Of a DNA stretch of 64,000 nucleotides, positions 26,285-33,971 are shown piece by piece. The stretch covers positions 361,825 through 425,824 of the forward strand of contig NZ_FPCD01000002.1 in the NCBI RefSeq assembly GCF_900116865.1, given 5' to 3'. This DNA comes from Butyrivibrio sp. M55. Lineage in GTDB: Bacteria; Bacillota; Clostridia; Lachnospirales; Lachnospiraceae. The translations under genes and the position numbers were made by a program. Position 1 is the first letter of the stretch; the number at the start of each line of letters is the position of its first letter. The notes below the pieces were generated by a model that was given only the letters and a program-made list of their open reading frames with translations, had not been told where the DNA came from and searched no databases.

Positions 26285-28093
26285 TTATTCTTTTATCTTT
26301 ATTTGTGACAGGTAGATTGCTGTTCCTGCTGCTAACAAGATGATTAATAACCTTAGATTTATGTTTGATTCATCAAATGTTTTGGACATTCTTGCAATTC
26401 TGCTGACTCCGAGAATTTTATTGTTGTTTTCGGAGCTTGTCTTTTCCATGGTCTTTCCGCCTATTATAACAGCTTTTTTCGGGAGAGCTTTTTCTTTTAT
26501 ACCTGTTGTGGCGGGAGTGCTGTCATCGTCTGAATTGCCACTCTTCTTGCTGTTGTGGCCGTCGACAAGGACAAGCCGACCGTTTACACATTCTACGTTG
26601 TAATATTTGGTCACATCATTGCCGTTTTCGTCGACAATTCTGTAACTTGTGATCTCGTTTACAGATGAGCCTATACCACTTTGGCTTCCGTTAATAACAA
26701 CATCTACGAGGCTGTGTCCTTTAAGGAGTGAACCGGATGTAATCGTAACGTTCTTGTTTGTAATAGTCTCTCCTGAATAGTTCTGTACGGTTGTTCCCGC
26801 TTCGATAGTGATCTTTCTGGATGTGACTTTAAACTGATTGGATGAAGGTTCCTTTTTTGCAATCTGAGTTGATGGAATGGATGATATAACGTTTCCTTTA
26901 TCATCAACTACTTTTACAACAATATTTTCGGGCGCGATTACCTTATTGTCGAATATGAAAGGAATTTCATATGACCCTATCTGTTTGGCAACTACATAAG
27001 CAGCGTCGATATTAACCCAATAACGGATTCCGTTATGGCTGAAATAAGTACCTGAACCATTTTCTCCGGCGTGAACTTCTTGTTTTATTAAACGACCGAG
27101 TGCATCAAAAAAAGACGTTACATAATTAGTGGTTGAATTGTTGTCTGCTACCGTTATGTTGAAGCCGCCGATGTAGTGGTCTTCGCCGTCATATTCAAAC
27201 GCCGGTGTGTTACATGCTGTCTCGATATGGATGGTAACATCCGGAACAGGACCGTTTGAAATTATTGGAATGCTTCGTTTCCTTATTACGCCGTCTACAT
27301 AGATATCATCGTAGTATTCGGAATTGATGTAGTACCAGGCAATATATTGCGTGTTGGGATCAAAAGAACATTTTTCTTTAATCTCATCTGCAGTAGGGTA
27401 GCGGGACAGTGAAGATGCCACGCTGTTTTGCAAGATTATGCCTTCTGTGTTGTCGTTGTTGCCGCCATCTGAAACAGAAGGGGTAAATTTGCTCCTGATG
27501 CCTTCTTCGATGGCATCATTTACTTCTATTTCAGCTATATAGCTGTTCCCTGTAGAATATGCTGTTGATTCGTCGATTTCTCCTTCGGTGCTGTCGAGGA
27601 TACGGAAAGTAACATTAAGTTTGGGACTTTCTTTAGTGTCTCCTTCGCCCGGATTTTCTTCTTGAGGTCCTTGGCCTGAATCTCCCGAATCTTCTTCGTC
27701 TTGCTCTTTTCCGTCTTGGTCTTCGTCGATCGAAAATTCCTCTCGTTTTATTAATTGGGGTATTTTCTTCGGTTGGTCTATTTCTTTAGTGTCATTGACC
27801 GGCTGCTTGGCTGGTATATCGAGATTTTCTTTTTCGGGTTCTTTTGATGAATTATCAATGGATGTCGTAGCAATGTGGGTCGTATTATCTTTTTCTGTGT
27901 TATTCTGTTCAGTTTTTACTTCTATCTTTTTTTCGTAGTCTTTAGAAGTACTTCCGGTGCTTGCAGCGTTGCTTTGTAGGTCGTTATTAGCTTCTTGTGC
28001 GTGCGTCGGAACAGAGGAACAGAAACATTCCGCAATAGTCATAACTGCGATCAACACAGCGGGGACTACCGCAGAGATACCTCTCTTGCGCAT
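26285..28093 (-). CDS. Secreted, membrane-anchored protein of unknown function
   Basis: 602 residues. Signal peptide MRKRGISAVVPAVLIAVMTIAECFC-type, ending THAQ. Residues about 35-150 are Asp/Glu/Ser/Thr/Asn-rich spacer. Beta-rich modules follow, including a module ending YYNVECVNGRLVLVDG that resembles repeat domains of Gram-positive adhesins. The C-terminus has a TM segment (about 577-595, LLIILLAAGTAIYL) and a short basic tail, with no LPXTG. The SD is AGGAG. Divergent from the transglutaminase-like genes and possibly part of the same envelope cluster. Function unknown. Confidence 0.8.
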   Translation of the reverse strand: MRKRGISAVVPAVLIAVMTIAECFCSSVPTHAQEANNDLQSNAASTGSTSKDYEKKIEVKTEQNNTEKDNTTHIATTSIDNSSKEPEKENLDIPAKQPVNDTKEIDQPKKIPQLIKREEFSIDEDQDGKEQDEEDSGDSGQGPQEENPGEGDTKESPKLNVTFRILDSTEGEIDESTAYSTGNSYIAEIEVNDAIEEGIRSKFTPSVSDGGNNDNTEGIILQNSVASSLSRYPTADEIKEKCSFDPNTQYIAWYYINSEYYDDIYVDGVIRKRSIPIISNGPVPDVTIHIETACNTPAFEYDGEDHYIGGFNITVADNNSTTNYVTSFFDALGRLIKQEVHAGENGSGTYFSHNGIRYWVNIDAAYVVAKQIGSYEIPFIFDNKVIAPENIVVKVVDDKGNVISSIPSTQIAKKEPSSNQFKVTSRKITIEAGTTVQNYSGETITNKNVTITSGSLLKGHSLVDVVINGSQSGIGSSVNEITSYRIVDENGNDVTKYYNVECVNGRLVLVDGHNSKKSGNSDDDSTPATTGIKEKALPKKAVIIGGKTMEKTSSENNNKILGVSRIARMSKTFDESNINLRLLIILLAAGTAIYLSQIKIKE

Positions 28094-28172
28094 ATATGAT
28101 TACTCCTGTATTTCAAATATAAATATTCCAAATTTTAATATTACGAACTATAATATCATAATCCTAAACTTT

Positions 28173-28201
28173 TTGTAAAATATGTCGATAAAATTTATAT
28201 A
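28173..28201 (+). promoter_or_regulatory. Candidate promoter for the transglutaminase-like gene pair
   Basis: TTGTAA (28173-28178), 17-nt spacer, TATATA (28196-28201), in a 145-nt divergent gap; the SD CCGGAGG follows. Confidence 0.5.
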
Positions 28202-28238
28202 CTGAATATAAATACTATCCGGAGGATGATGATAGATT

Positions 28239-29150
28239 ATGAAAAACTTAGGAATGAAAGCTGTTTCGGCGCTTCTTTCGGCGGCTGTTTTTATGGGAGT
28301 TTCTTTTTCGGGAGTGGCAACTGTAGATGCTTATGCCGTTGATGATCCGTATACCGCTTTTTCAAAGGCAACTACCGTATATAACGGAGTTGATTATAAG
28401 GCGGAATATAATCCGTTGTATTATTATCTGAACTATGCGGATCTGAGAAATGCTTTTGGGGCAAATCCGGATAAACTTGTTGAGCACTGGGTTATCTTTG
28501 GTAAAAAAGAGGGCAGGGTTGCCAATAAACTTATAGGAGACAGCACGGAGTTTGTTGTTCCTACAGGAGAGAAGGATGTTATTGTCATTCCAAAGACAAA
28601 GCATGATAACGGAGGAATGACATACGATCAGGAAATACAGGCAAGAAATATTGCAAAGCAGATTGCCGAAGCTATTGAAAATGCCGCAGATGCAGGAAAT
28701 ACATCGGCATCATCCGGATCTTCGGGATCGTCAAAGTCTAAGTCTTCCAAGAAAAAGACTATTAAAGATGTTGAGAAGGTTGCATATGCTGCGGGAATAG
28801 TTAAGGCATACTGTGACCTTGGCACATATACTACAAAGGGTAAGATGTACCGCACGGCATACGGAGTCTTTATCGGAGGCGAGTATTCATGCGCGGGAGC
28901 GACAAGAGCGCTTGGACTTATCCTTGATTATCTTGGAATATCATGGGTTCACAAGAATATAAATTCATGGGAAGATCAGTGGTGCCAGGTCATTGTTGAC
29001 GGTAAAGAGGGCTATGGAGACGGAATTACCGCAACAGCAGGTTACGGAAAGCATCCCAATGAGGGTGGCGATGCAAAAGATGTTGTTTCGTATTCTAAGA
29101 TAAGATATAAATTTGAAGTGGCAACAGAAAAGCCGAAGAAGGAAAAGTAA
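28239..29150 (+). CDS. Secreted transglutaminase-fold protein with altered active site
   Basis: 303 residues with an N-terminal signal peptide (cleavage near VDAYA). Residues about 55-95 contain the motif YYYLNYADLRNAFG...HWVIFGKKEGR, seen in many clostridial surface proteins. After a Ser/Lys linker (about 160-185) comes a transglutaminase/cysteine-protease-like domain. Cys218 lies in GEYSCAGATRALG, but the usual HAW-x-x-V is replaced by DQWCQV. An acidic residue (GYGDG) is kept. Loss of the catalytic His suggests a binding or regulatory role. The stop overlaps the next gene start by one base (TAATG). Confidence 0.78.
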   Translation: MKNLGMKAVSALLSAAVFMGVSFSGVATVDAYAVDDPYTAFSKATTVYNGVDYKAEYNPLYYYLNYADLRNAFGANPDKLVEHWVIFGKKEGRVANKLIGDSTEFVVPTGEKDVIVIPKTKHDNGGMTYDQEIQARNIAKQIAEAIENAADAGNTSASSGSSGSSKSKSSKKKTIKDVEKVAYAAGIVKAYCDLGTYTTKGKMYRTAYGVFIGGEYSCAGATRALGLILDYLGISWVHKNINSWEDQWCQVIVDGKEGYGDGITATAGYGKHPNEGGDAKDVVSYSKIRYKFEVATEKPKKEK

Positions 29151-30127
29151 TGAATGAGAACATGATGCGGAGAGCTAAGAAAGTCGCGGCATTTATAGTT
29201 TCTTTTGCGGTAGCGGTCGGAACGACCATAAATTCGGGAGCTTCGGGAACTACTGAAATAAATGCGCTTACTTTTAGCAAGAATCCGGAAATTACAACAG
29301 TTCATATAGGAAGTGATGTACAGTCCATTACATCGGACGCGTTTAAGGGGCTTTTTAAACTAAAATCAGTTACTGTCAGCGAGAAGAATCCTTATTATTC
29401 GTCATTTAGTGACTGCCTTTACAACAAGAATAAAACGGTTTTGTTGTGCTTCCCGCCGGCGCTTACAAGTGCAAGGATTCCGGCAAGTGTAACTTCGATA
29501 GGCGAAAATGCACTTCTGGGAGTGGGAACGGAGCTGAAGAATCAGATAATAAATGCTGTTAATGCCCAGGCGGGTGAGAGCCTTACCGAGGATAAGGTGC
29601 CGGGAGAACATTTTGTACATACGCAATACGGTATCAGGTGGAAGGACAAAAAAGGTAACCTCATTGAGCCAAAAAGTGAGATAATGAGGCTTGCGGCTTC
29701 TGTTGTCGAAGCATGTACAGACGGTACGATGACGCAGAGCAGGCAGCTTGAAAGATGCTTTAATTACTTCATAAACGAGGTTTCCTATGAAAGGGAAATG
29801 AAAGTTCCGGTAGGAGATTGGACGAGCGATTACGCATGTCAGATTCTTTTTACCGGAAAGGGAAACTGCTATAAATATGCGGCAGCGTTTGCTTATATAG
29901 CCAGGGGGCTGGGGTATGAGGCAAAGGTGTGCAGCGGAACGGTAGCGGCTGCAAGTGGAGGAAGAACGCCACATGCATGGACAGAAGTAAAAATCGGCGA
30001 CAACTGGTATATTTTTGACACAGAGATGCAGGACGCAAAGGGAAGCGGATATTACAAGCAGACTTATGACAAATATCCCGCGGGGCCTATTGAAAAATCT
30101 TCGTCCTGGACTGTATATTATCAGTAA
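29150..30127 (+). CDS. Secreted protein with BspA-type leucine-rich repeats and transglutaminase domain
   Basis: 325 residues. N-terminal signal sequence (about 5-30). Residues about 40-125 are BspA-like repeats (FKGLFKLKSVTVSEKNPYY..., IPASVTSIGENALLG). Residues about 180-325 are a transglutaminase-like domain with the full Cys-His-Asp set: Cys in GKGNCYKYAAAF, His in PHAWTEVKIGDNWYIFD and the final Asp of that block. It therefore looks catalytically competent, unlike the preceding gene product, to which it is coupled. Likely acts at the cell surface on peptide or protein bonds; substrate unknown. Confidence 0.83.
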   Translation: MNENMMRRAKKVAAFIVSFAVAVGTTINSGASGTTEINALTFSKNPEITTVHIGSDVQSITSDAFKGLFKLKSVTVSEKNPYYSSFSDCLYNKNKTVLLCFPPALTSARIPASVTSIGENALLGVGTELKNQIINAVNAQAGESLTEDKVPGEHFVHTQYGIRWKDKKGNLIEPKSEIMRLAASVVEACTDGTMTQSRQLERCFNYFINEVSYEREMKVPVGDWTSDYACQILFTGKGNCYKYAAAFAYIARGLGYEAKVCSGTVAAASGGRTPHAWTEVKIGDNWYIFDTEMQDAKGSGYYKQTYDKYPAGPIEKSSSWTVYYQ

Positions 30128-30154
30128 AAAAGGCTAAGTGCTTTTTTATACCGC

Positions 30155-30187
30155 ACGGGCGCGGGTTAGCCCGTAAATTAATATTTT
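30155..30187 (+). terminator. Possible terminator or attenuator hairpin
   Basis: ACGGGC (30155-30160) pairs with GCCCGT (30169-30174), followed at a distance by a T-run. It lies between the transglutaminase gene and a small secreted-protein gene. Confidence 0.4.
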
Positions 30188-30207
30188 TTTGAGGGGATTT
30201 TTTAGTA

Positions 30208-30594
30208 ATGAAAAAAGTAGCAGCAACAACATTGGTATTTATGGGATTGATGGCTTGCGTCATTGTATTCAATATCATTTTGTGTGTGGCAGTGCCGGAA
30301 TACAAAGACTTTTTGACGACGGCTGTCGCGGAAGAAACGGCGCCTCCTGTTGTAAAGGCATCAACCGTAAGTGTTACCAAAAAGAACGAAAAACCGACGG
30401 AAGAGAAGTTGACACTTGAGGAACTTAAGGAGAAATATGATATTTCCGCTTTGGCATGCAGTTCATCATGCGATGAAGAGTGTGGTGGCGGTGCGGAGCG
30501 TACAATTGTAGATAAGGCTTACCATGAAGATTGCGGAACCGGAAAGGGTTACTGGGTTATTACCTATTCTGACGGAAGTACTGCGGTTGAATGA
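30208..30594 (+). CDS. Small N-terminally anchored, Cys-rich exported protein
   Basis: 128 residues. An N-terminal hydrophobic segment at about 5-27 acts as signal or anchor, followed by a Lys/Glu/Thr linker and a C-terminal segment with four Cys (ALACSSSCDEECGGG...EDCGTG) and a possible small beta domain (GKGYWVITYSDGS). The Cys pattern could hold metal or disulphides. SD GAGGGGA. It follows the transglutaminase genes and is closed by a terminator, so it may belong to that cluster. Family not recognised. Confidence 0.65.
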   Translation: MKKVAATTLVFMGLMACVIVFNIILCVAVPEYKDFLTTAVAEETAPPVVKASTVSVTKKNEKPTEEKLTLEELKEKYDISALACSSSCDEECGGGAERTIVDKAYHEDCGTGKGYWVITYSDGSTAVE

Positions 30595-30617
30595 TCATAA
30601 TTCATAATTTAGTTTTG

Positions 30618-30658
30618 AAGGGTGCTGACATGAGCTTGAACCAGGTCAGCACCTTTAA
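30618..30658 (+). terminator. Rho-independent terminator
   Basis: GGTGCTGAC (30621-30629) pairs perfectly with GTCAGCACC (30645-30653), flanked by AAG and TTT. Confidence 0.75.
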
Positions 30659-30680
30659 TTTGTGGAGAGGAATAAAAGAA

Positions 30681-31775
30681 ATGAGAAGGAAATTGTTTGA
30701 AGTTTTGACAGTTTCTGTTTTGGTTACTGCGTTACTTGCAGGATGTTCTGAAAAAAATATTGAAGAAACGGAAGCTGAAGCGGCTGCGAGCGTGGCGTCT
30801 TCAGTGGAAGAAAAGGAGATGACTCCGGCCGATATGAGGGTTGGAGTGTGCATATATAAGTTCTCGGATACTTACATGTCTTTATTTAAAGATGAGCTTA
30901 TAAATGACCTTGTAAAAGCGGGATTTAAGGAAGAAAACATAACCATAGTAAATTCTGCGTTGAGCCAGGGATATCAGATGCTGCAGTTAAAAAAGCTTAT
31001 TGCTTCAGGTGTTGATATTCTTGTCGTCAATCCGGTTAATACTTCTAAGACAGCTGAAGTTACAGATCTTGCGATGGAAGCGGGGGTTCCGCTTGTATAC
31101 GTGAACCGTGAGCCTGATGCAGCTGAAGAGATAAGGTGGGAAAGCGAAAGCATGCCCGTTACTTATATTGGTTGTGATGCAAGACAGGCAGGAACTTTTC
31201 AGGGAAAGATTATAATGGATCTCGGCTTTGATAATATTGATAAGAATGGAGACGGTGTTCTGCAATATATCATGGTCAAAGGAGAAAAAAACAACGCGGA
31301 TACCTATTTTAGGACAAGATATTCAATAGACGCACTAAAAAAAGCGGGATGGAATGTTGAAAAACTTGCTGAAGGCAACGGCAACTGGGATAAGAACGTT
31401 TCGGAATATGTCGTTACTGAGGCGCTTAAGGAAAATCCTTCGCCCGAGGTGATTATCTGTAATAACGACATGATGGCTATCGGTGCTCTTGAAGCTGTAA
31501 GCAAAGCCGGCCTTGTAGCGGGGGAGGATGTTTATATTATCGGTGCCGATGCTTTTGAAGGTGCACTCGAGAATATCCTCGAAGGAAAAATTGTCGGAAC
31601 CGTATTCAATAACTATGTCGAGCAGGCACGCCTTACAACAGGCACAATTCTTTCATACATGAAGAAGCAGAATGTCGCTCATTTTTACGGCAGTGATTAT
31701 GTTAAAGTCACGAAAGAGAACGCTGAGACTATACTTGGGATAATCAGAGAGGGAGATGAGACGGAGGAAGAGTAA
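30681..31775 (+). CDS. Galactose/sugar-binding lipoprotein (MglB-like)
   Basis: 364 residues. Lipoprotein signal peptide with lipobox LLAGC (Cys about 19). The mature part is a periplasmic-binding-protein family 1 fold, with a calcium-binding loop like that of galactose-binding protein (DKNGDGVLQYIMVKGE) and the hinge segments ICNNDMMAIGALEA and IGADAFEGAL. The ATG at 30681 is chosen for the SD GGAGAGG and the signal peptide; the frame runs 30 codons upstream through the preceding terminator. No permease or ATPase genes are adjacent, so it may serve a chemoreceptor or an unlinked transporter. Confidence 0.85.
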   Translation: MRRKLFEVLTVSVLVTALLAGCSEKNIEETEAEAAASVASSVEEKEMTPADMRVGVCIYKFSDTYMSLFKDELINDLVKAGFKEENITIVNSALSQGYQMLQLKKLIASGVDILVVNPVNTSKTAEVTDLAMEAGVPLVYVNREPDAAEEIRWESESMPVTYIGCDARQAGTFQGKIIMDLGFDNIDKNGDGVLQYIMVKGEKNNADTYFRTRYSIDALKKAGWNVEKLAEGNGNWDKNVSEYVVTEALKENPSPEVIICNNDMMAIGALEAVSKAGLVAGEDVYIIGADAFEGALENILEGKIVGTVFNNYVEQARLTTGTILSYMKKQNVAHFYGSDYVKVTKENAETILGIIREGDETEEE

Positions 31776-31817
31776 GATCTTTTTTTATGTGCCAAAGGTT
31801 TAATAGTTTTTTTAGCT

Positions 31818-31846
31818 TTGTTTTTGTCTGAGTATAGTATTATATT
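31818..31846 (+). promoter_or_regulatory. Candidate SigA promoter
   Basis: TTGTTT (31818-31823), 17-nt spacer, TATATT (31841-31846), 35 nt upstream of the next gene. Confidence 0.5.
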
Positions 31847-31880
31847 AATACCCTTTTCGTAAGATATGAATGGAGGTATT

Positions 31881-32549
31881 ATGCACGAAACAACTCAGAT
31901 CTCGTACGAGTTGGGCACGGTGAATATTATCCTAAATTCCGAAAGTTGGATCAGTCAGGATGCTCCAAACTTTCGCTTTACAGACTACGATCAAGTACTG
32001 TGTTCCTGCTTTACGCCAAAAGAATTAGAGCAGATTGCAGCAGGTGACAGCGCCGAAATCACCTTCAATCTGATAATGAAAGATCCGTTAAGCAGTGATC
32101 TTATTGATAGTCCGTTATCTGACTTCGCGGAGCTTCCGGGAAAAATCTTTGACGGTCTTACCGAAGGCGTATACATGAATTTTGATGTATACAAATCACT
32201 TGGAAATAATGAGCACTCGGAACTTGAGATGTTCTATGAAAAAATAGATTTTCAGCTCGACATTCCGCTGTCTCTCATAAATGAAAACCGCGAATATTTC
32301 ATATACACTGATTTCATGGGAAGTACCGAGTTATTCGAAGATATCGATAAAGAAATCGAAACAATATCCATAAACACTAACGCTATAGGCAAGAGTTTAC
32401 TTCTTTACAGAGAGATGCCGCGTATAGCAAATGCAAAAGTAAATTATGACAATAGTTATGTGCAGCAACCCCAGTATTTATGCGTGATTGGCATAATTGC
32501 ACTCATCCTTTTGTGGAAGAGAATTGATTTTTTACATAAAAAAGAATAA
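31881..32549 (+). CDS. Hypothetical C-tail-anchored protein
   Basis: 222 residues. No N-terminal signal. A single hydrophobic segment near the C-terminus (about 200-216, LCVIGIIALILLWK) is followed by a basic end (RIDFLHKKE), the layout of a tail-anchored membrane protein. The body is acidic and probably beta-rich; no domain recognised. The start at 31881 follows the SD TGGAGGT. It has its own promoter and lies directly upstream of the tRNA-Pro gene. Confidence 0.65.
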   Translation: MHETTQISYELGTVNIILNSESWISQDAPNFRFTDYDQVLCSCFTPKELEQIAAGDSAEITFNLIMKDPLSSDLIDSPLSDFAELPGKIFDGLTEGVYMNFDVYKSLGNNEHSELEMFYEKIDFQLDIPLSLINENREYFIYTDFMGSTELFEDIDKEIETISINTNAIGKSLLLYREMPRIANAKVNYDNSYVQQPQYLCVIGIIALILLWKRIDFLHKKE

Positions 32550-32557
32550 AAAACCTA

Positions 32558-32586
32558 TTGCTTTTCTCAAAACAGCGTTATATAAT
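32558..32586 (+). promoter_or_regulatory. tRNA promoter
   Basis: TTGCTT (32558-32563), 17-nt spacer, consensus TATAAT (32581-32586), 12 nt before the tRNA 5' end. Confidence 0.8.
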
Positions 32587-32598
32587 GGAGAACGTCGT

Positions 32599-32671
32599 CG
32601 GGGTGTGGCTCAGTTGGTAGAGCACTATCTTAGGGAGGTAGGGGCCGCGTGTTCGAATCACGTCACTCCGA
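32599..32671 (+). tRNA. tRNA-Pro (anticodon AGG)
   Basis: Full cloverleaf of 73 nt without encoded CCA. Acceptor CGGGGTG/CACTCCG has one G-U pair. C1-G72 and A73 are the identity elements of bacterial tRNA-Pro. The D stem is GCTC/GAGC, the anticodon stem CTATC/GGTAG, and the loop TTAGGGA gives U33, AGG at 34-36 and G37. The T stem-loop is GCGTG-TTCGAAT-CACGT. Anticodon AGG (A34, a possible inosine) is unusual, since bacteria normally read Pro codons with UGG, GGG and CGG. It has its own promoter and terminator. Confidence 0.9.
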
Positions 32672-32681
32672 TTGAATGTTT

Positions 32682-32725
32682 GGACTACAAACTTAGAAGT
32701 TGTCTAGGTTTGTAGTCCTTTTTTT
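32682..32725 (+). terminator. Terminator of the tRNA gene
   Basis: GGACTACAAAC (32682-32692) pairs perfectly with GTTTGTAGTCC (32708-32718), then seven T. Confidence 0.9.
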
Positions 32726-32730
32726 GGAAA

Positions 32731-32752
32731 AAGTGGTTCTTAAGTGGTTCTT
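32731..32752. repeat. Two tandem 11-nt repeats next to the integrase remnant
   Basis: AAGTGGTTCTT occurs twice back to back (32731-32741, 32742-32752), between the tRNA terminator and the end of the recombinase remnant. Possible recombinase arm-binding sites. Confidence 0.55.
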
Positions 32753-32754
32753 GC

Positions 32755-32868
32755 TTAGCGATAGATTGTTTCTAAGCGTTCGTCTTTCTTGGCTTTCTTT
32801 TCGGCTCTTCTTAAATAGCCAAGTGTTGTACAAAGATTTTTGTGTCCGTGATGGTATTGAACCTGTTC
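32755..32868 (-). pseudogene. C-terminal remnant of a tyrosine recombinase (integrase)
   Basis: On the minus strand an open stretch ends at a stop at 32755-32757 and reads HHGHKNLCTTLGYLRRAEKK. This fits the family's final box GH-x4-TT-x2-Y, which holds the last catalytic His and the nucleophilic Tyr, followed by a basic tail ending ETIYR. The catalytic Arg and the rest of the protein are absent; the sequence turns into a helicase fragment at about 32865. Position and direction beside a tRNA 3' end are typical for an integrase of a tRNA-targeted island. The call rests on this short motif. Confidence 0.55.
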
Positions 32869-33082
32869 AAAACTTCTTATTGATGATATTAAAAGAGCAG
32901 GTATTGTGGTAAGAACAACTACTGAGTATTCTGAATGCTATGCTGTTATCGATAAGACCATTGTTTGGCATGGAGGAATGAATTTGCTTGGAAATACATA
33001 CGGTGGAGATAACTTGATAAGGATTGAAAACAGGCAGGCAGCAGAGGAATTGTTGGAAATAACAGTTCAAATGCTGAAATGA
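32861..33082 (+). pseudogene. C-terminal fragment of a DEAD/DEAH helicase with PLD-like domain
   Basis: An open frame without a start codon or SD encodes about 70 residues ending in the segment YAVIDKTIVWHGGMNLLG...NLIRIENRQAAEELLE. This matches, from memory, the C-terminal phospholipase-D-like domain of large Firmicutes helicases (typical form: AVID-x-x-IVWYGSMN-x-L). The helicase body is missing, so this is a decayed remnant. It abuts the recombinase remnant and precedes the type III toxin-antitoxin promoter. Confidence 0.6.
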
Positions 33083-33156
33083 ACGGCGTCAAAAATAATG
33101 ATATCTTTGAATGAGGGACAGGCCTTATCGTTGGAAATGTCATAAGGGGAAGTGGC

Positions 33157-33184
33157 TTGTTTTTTTTCAAAGATATGGTACTAT
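33157..33184 (+). promoter_or_regulatory. Promoter of the type III toxin-antitoxin operon
   Basis: TTGTTT (33157-33162), 16-nt spacer, TACTAT (33179-33184) with TG at 33176-33177 (extended -10). Predicted transcript start near 33191, a few bases before the first antitoxin repeat. Confidence 0.65.
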
Positions 33185-33198
33185 CTACTTAGAAGATG

Positions 33199-33316
33199 CG
33201 ATTACACATCTATTGGAGTTTCGCCTCCATTAAGTGCGAGCGATTATATTGGGGTTTCACTCCCACTAAATGTGAACGATTATATTAGGGTTTCACCCCT
33301 ACAAGTGTGAGCGAAT
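33199..33316 (+). ncRNA. toxI: Type III antitoxin RNA: tandem hairpin repeats
   Basis: Three tandem units, each starting CGATTA: 33199-33240 (42 nt, with a 6-nt insert), 33241-33276 (36 nt) and 33277-33311 (35 nt), then a partial CGAAT. Each unit has a 5-bp stem with a 6-nt loop TTTCRC. The stems are TGGAG/CTCCA, TGGGG/TCCCA and TAGGG/CCCTA, so paired positions change together. Repeat number and unit size match antitoxin RNAs of the ToxIN/AbiQ type, which the toxin cuts into single units that then bind and inhibit it. A terminator separates the repeats from the toxin gene. Confidence 0.85.
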
Positions 33317-33322
33317 GTAATC

Positions 33323-33352
33323 AATTAGAGCAAGCTTAGCTTGCTCTAATTT
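33323..33352 (+). terminator. Leaky terminator between antitoxin RNA and toxin
   Basis: TTAGAGCAAGC (33325-33335) pairs perfectly with GCTTGCTCTAA (33339-33349), loop TTA, extended by A-T pairs on both sides. In type III systems this stem keeps antitoxin RNA in excess over toxin mRNA. Confidence 0.85.
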
Positions 33353-33368
33353 AATGTATGGGAGTTGT

Positions 33369-33908
33369 ATGAAAATATCTTTTTACTATGTCGATTCTGA
33401 CTATGTTCAGTTCTTAAAGGATACTGAAGTTAATGCGAGAGGATTTACTAGGGTGCCTAATGTTGAATATGCTAATCGTAAGAAATTCGTTTATGGTGTA
33501 ATCATGAAGATTGGCTACATCAATTACTATGTGCCAATTTCATCTTATAAAAAATCACAGGAAGATAACATCCTCATCAAAATTGAAGATCATAAGAAGC
33601 AGGTTACAAAAGGCTCTATGAGATTTAATTACATGTTCCCTGTGCCTAAGAAATGTTTGGTACCAGTGGACTTTAAAGATTCTCAGTTCACTGAGCAGGA
33701 AAAGGTAATGCTTCAGAAAGAGTACAAGGCTTGTAAGAGGCTATTGGCTCAAGCGCAGAAGCGTGCGAAGAAAACATATCAGCGTGTTCTTGATGGGGAT
33801 AATGAGGAATTGATAAAGAATAGTTGTGATTTTACCTTGCTTGAAAAGGCATATCAAGAGTACTTATCTGAGCAAAATTTGGATGCGGACGTTAGTACTG
33901 ATAACTAA
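33369..33908 (+). CDS. toxN: Type III toxin, ToxN/AbiQ-family endoribonuclease
   Basis: 179 residues, within the ToxN/AbiQ size range. N-terminal FYYVDSDYVQFLKD, then YYVPISSYKKS, which aligns with the ToxN active-site segment LTSPK (Ser59 and Lys61 here), then MRFNYMFPVPKKCL and the C-terminal NSCDFTLLEKAYQEYL, matching the family signature CDF-x-LLE. The ATG at 33369 follows GGGAG at 33360-33364. Known members cut host and antitoxin RNA and stop phage growth by abortive infection. Cognate RNA repeats and a terminator lie directly upstream. A phage-defence role is inferred from the family. Confidence 0.92.
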   Translation: MKISFYYVDSDYVQFLKDTEVNARGFTRVPNVEYANRKKFVYGVIMKIGYINYYVPISSYKKSQEDNILIKIEDHKKQVTKGSMRFNYMFPVPKKCLVPVDFKDSQFTEQEKVMLQKEYKACKRLLAQAQKRAKKTYQRVLDGDNEELIKNSCDFTLLEKAYQEYLSEQNLDADVSTDN

Positions 33909-33971
33909 GAAGATGTTTGACCAGATGTAGTTCTTTCATAGCTATACCATCCATCGACAAAATGTGAACAA

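Noticed and set aside
33199..33316. CRISPR-like direct repeats before the toxin gene
   Set aside because: The units are adjacent with no spacers and fold as covarying hairpins, which fits a type III antitoxin RNA.
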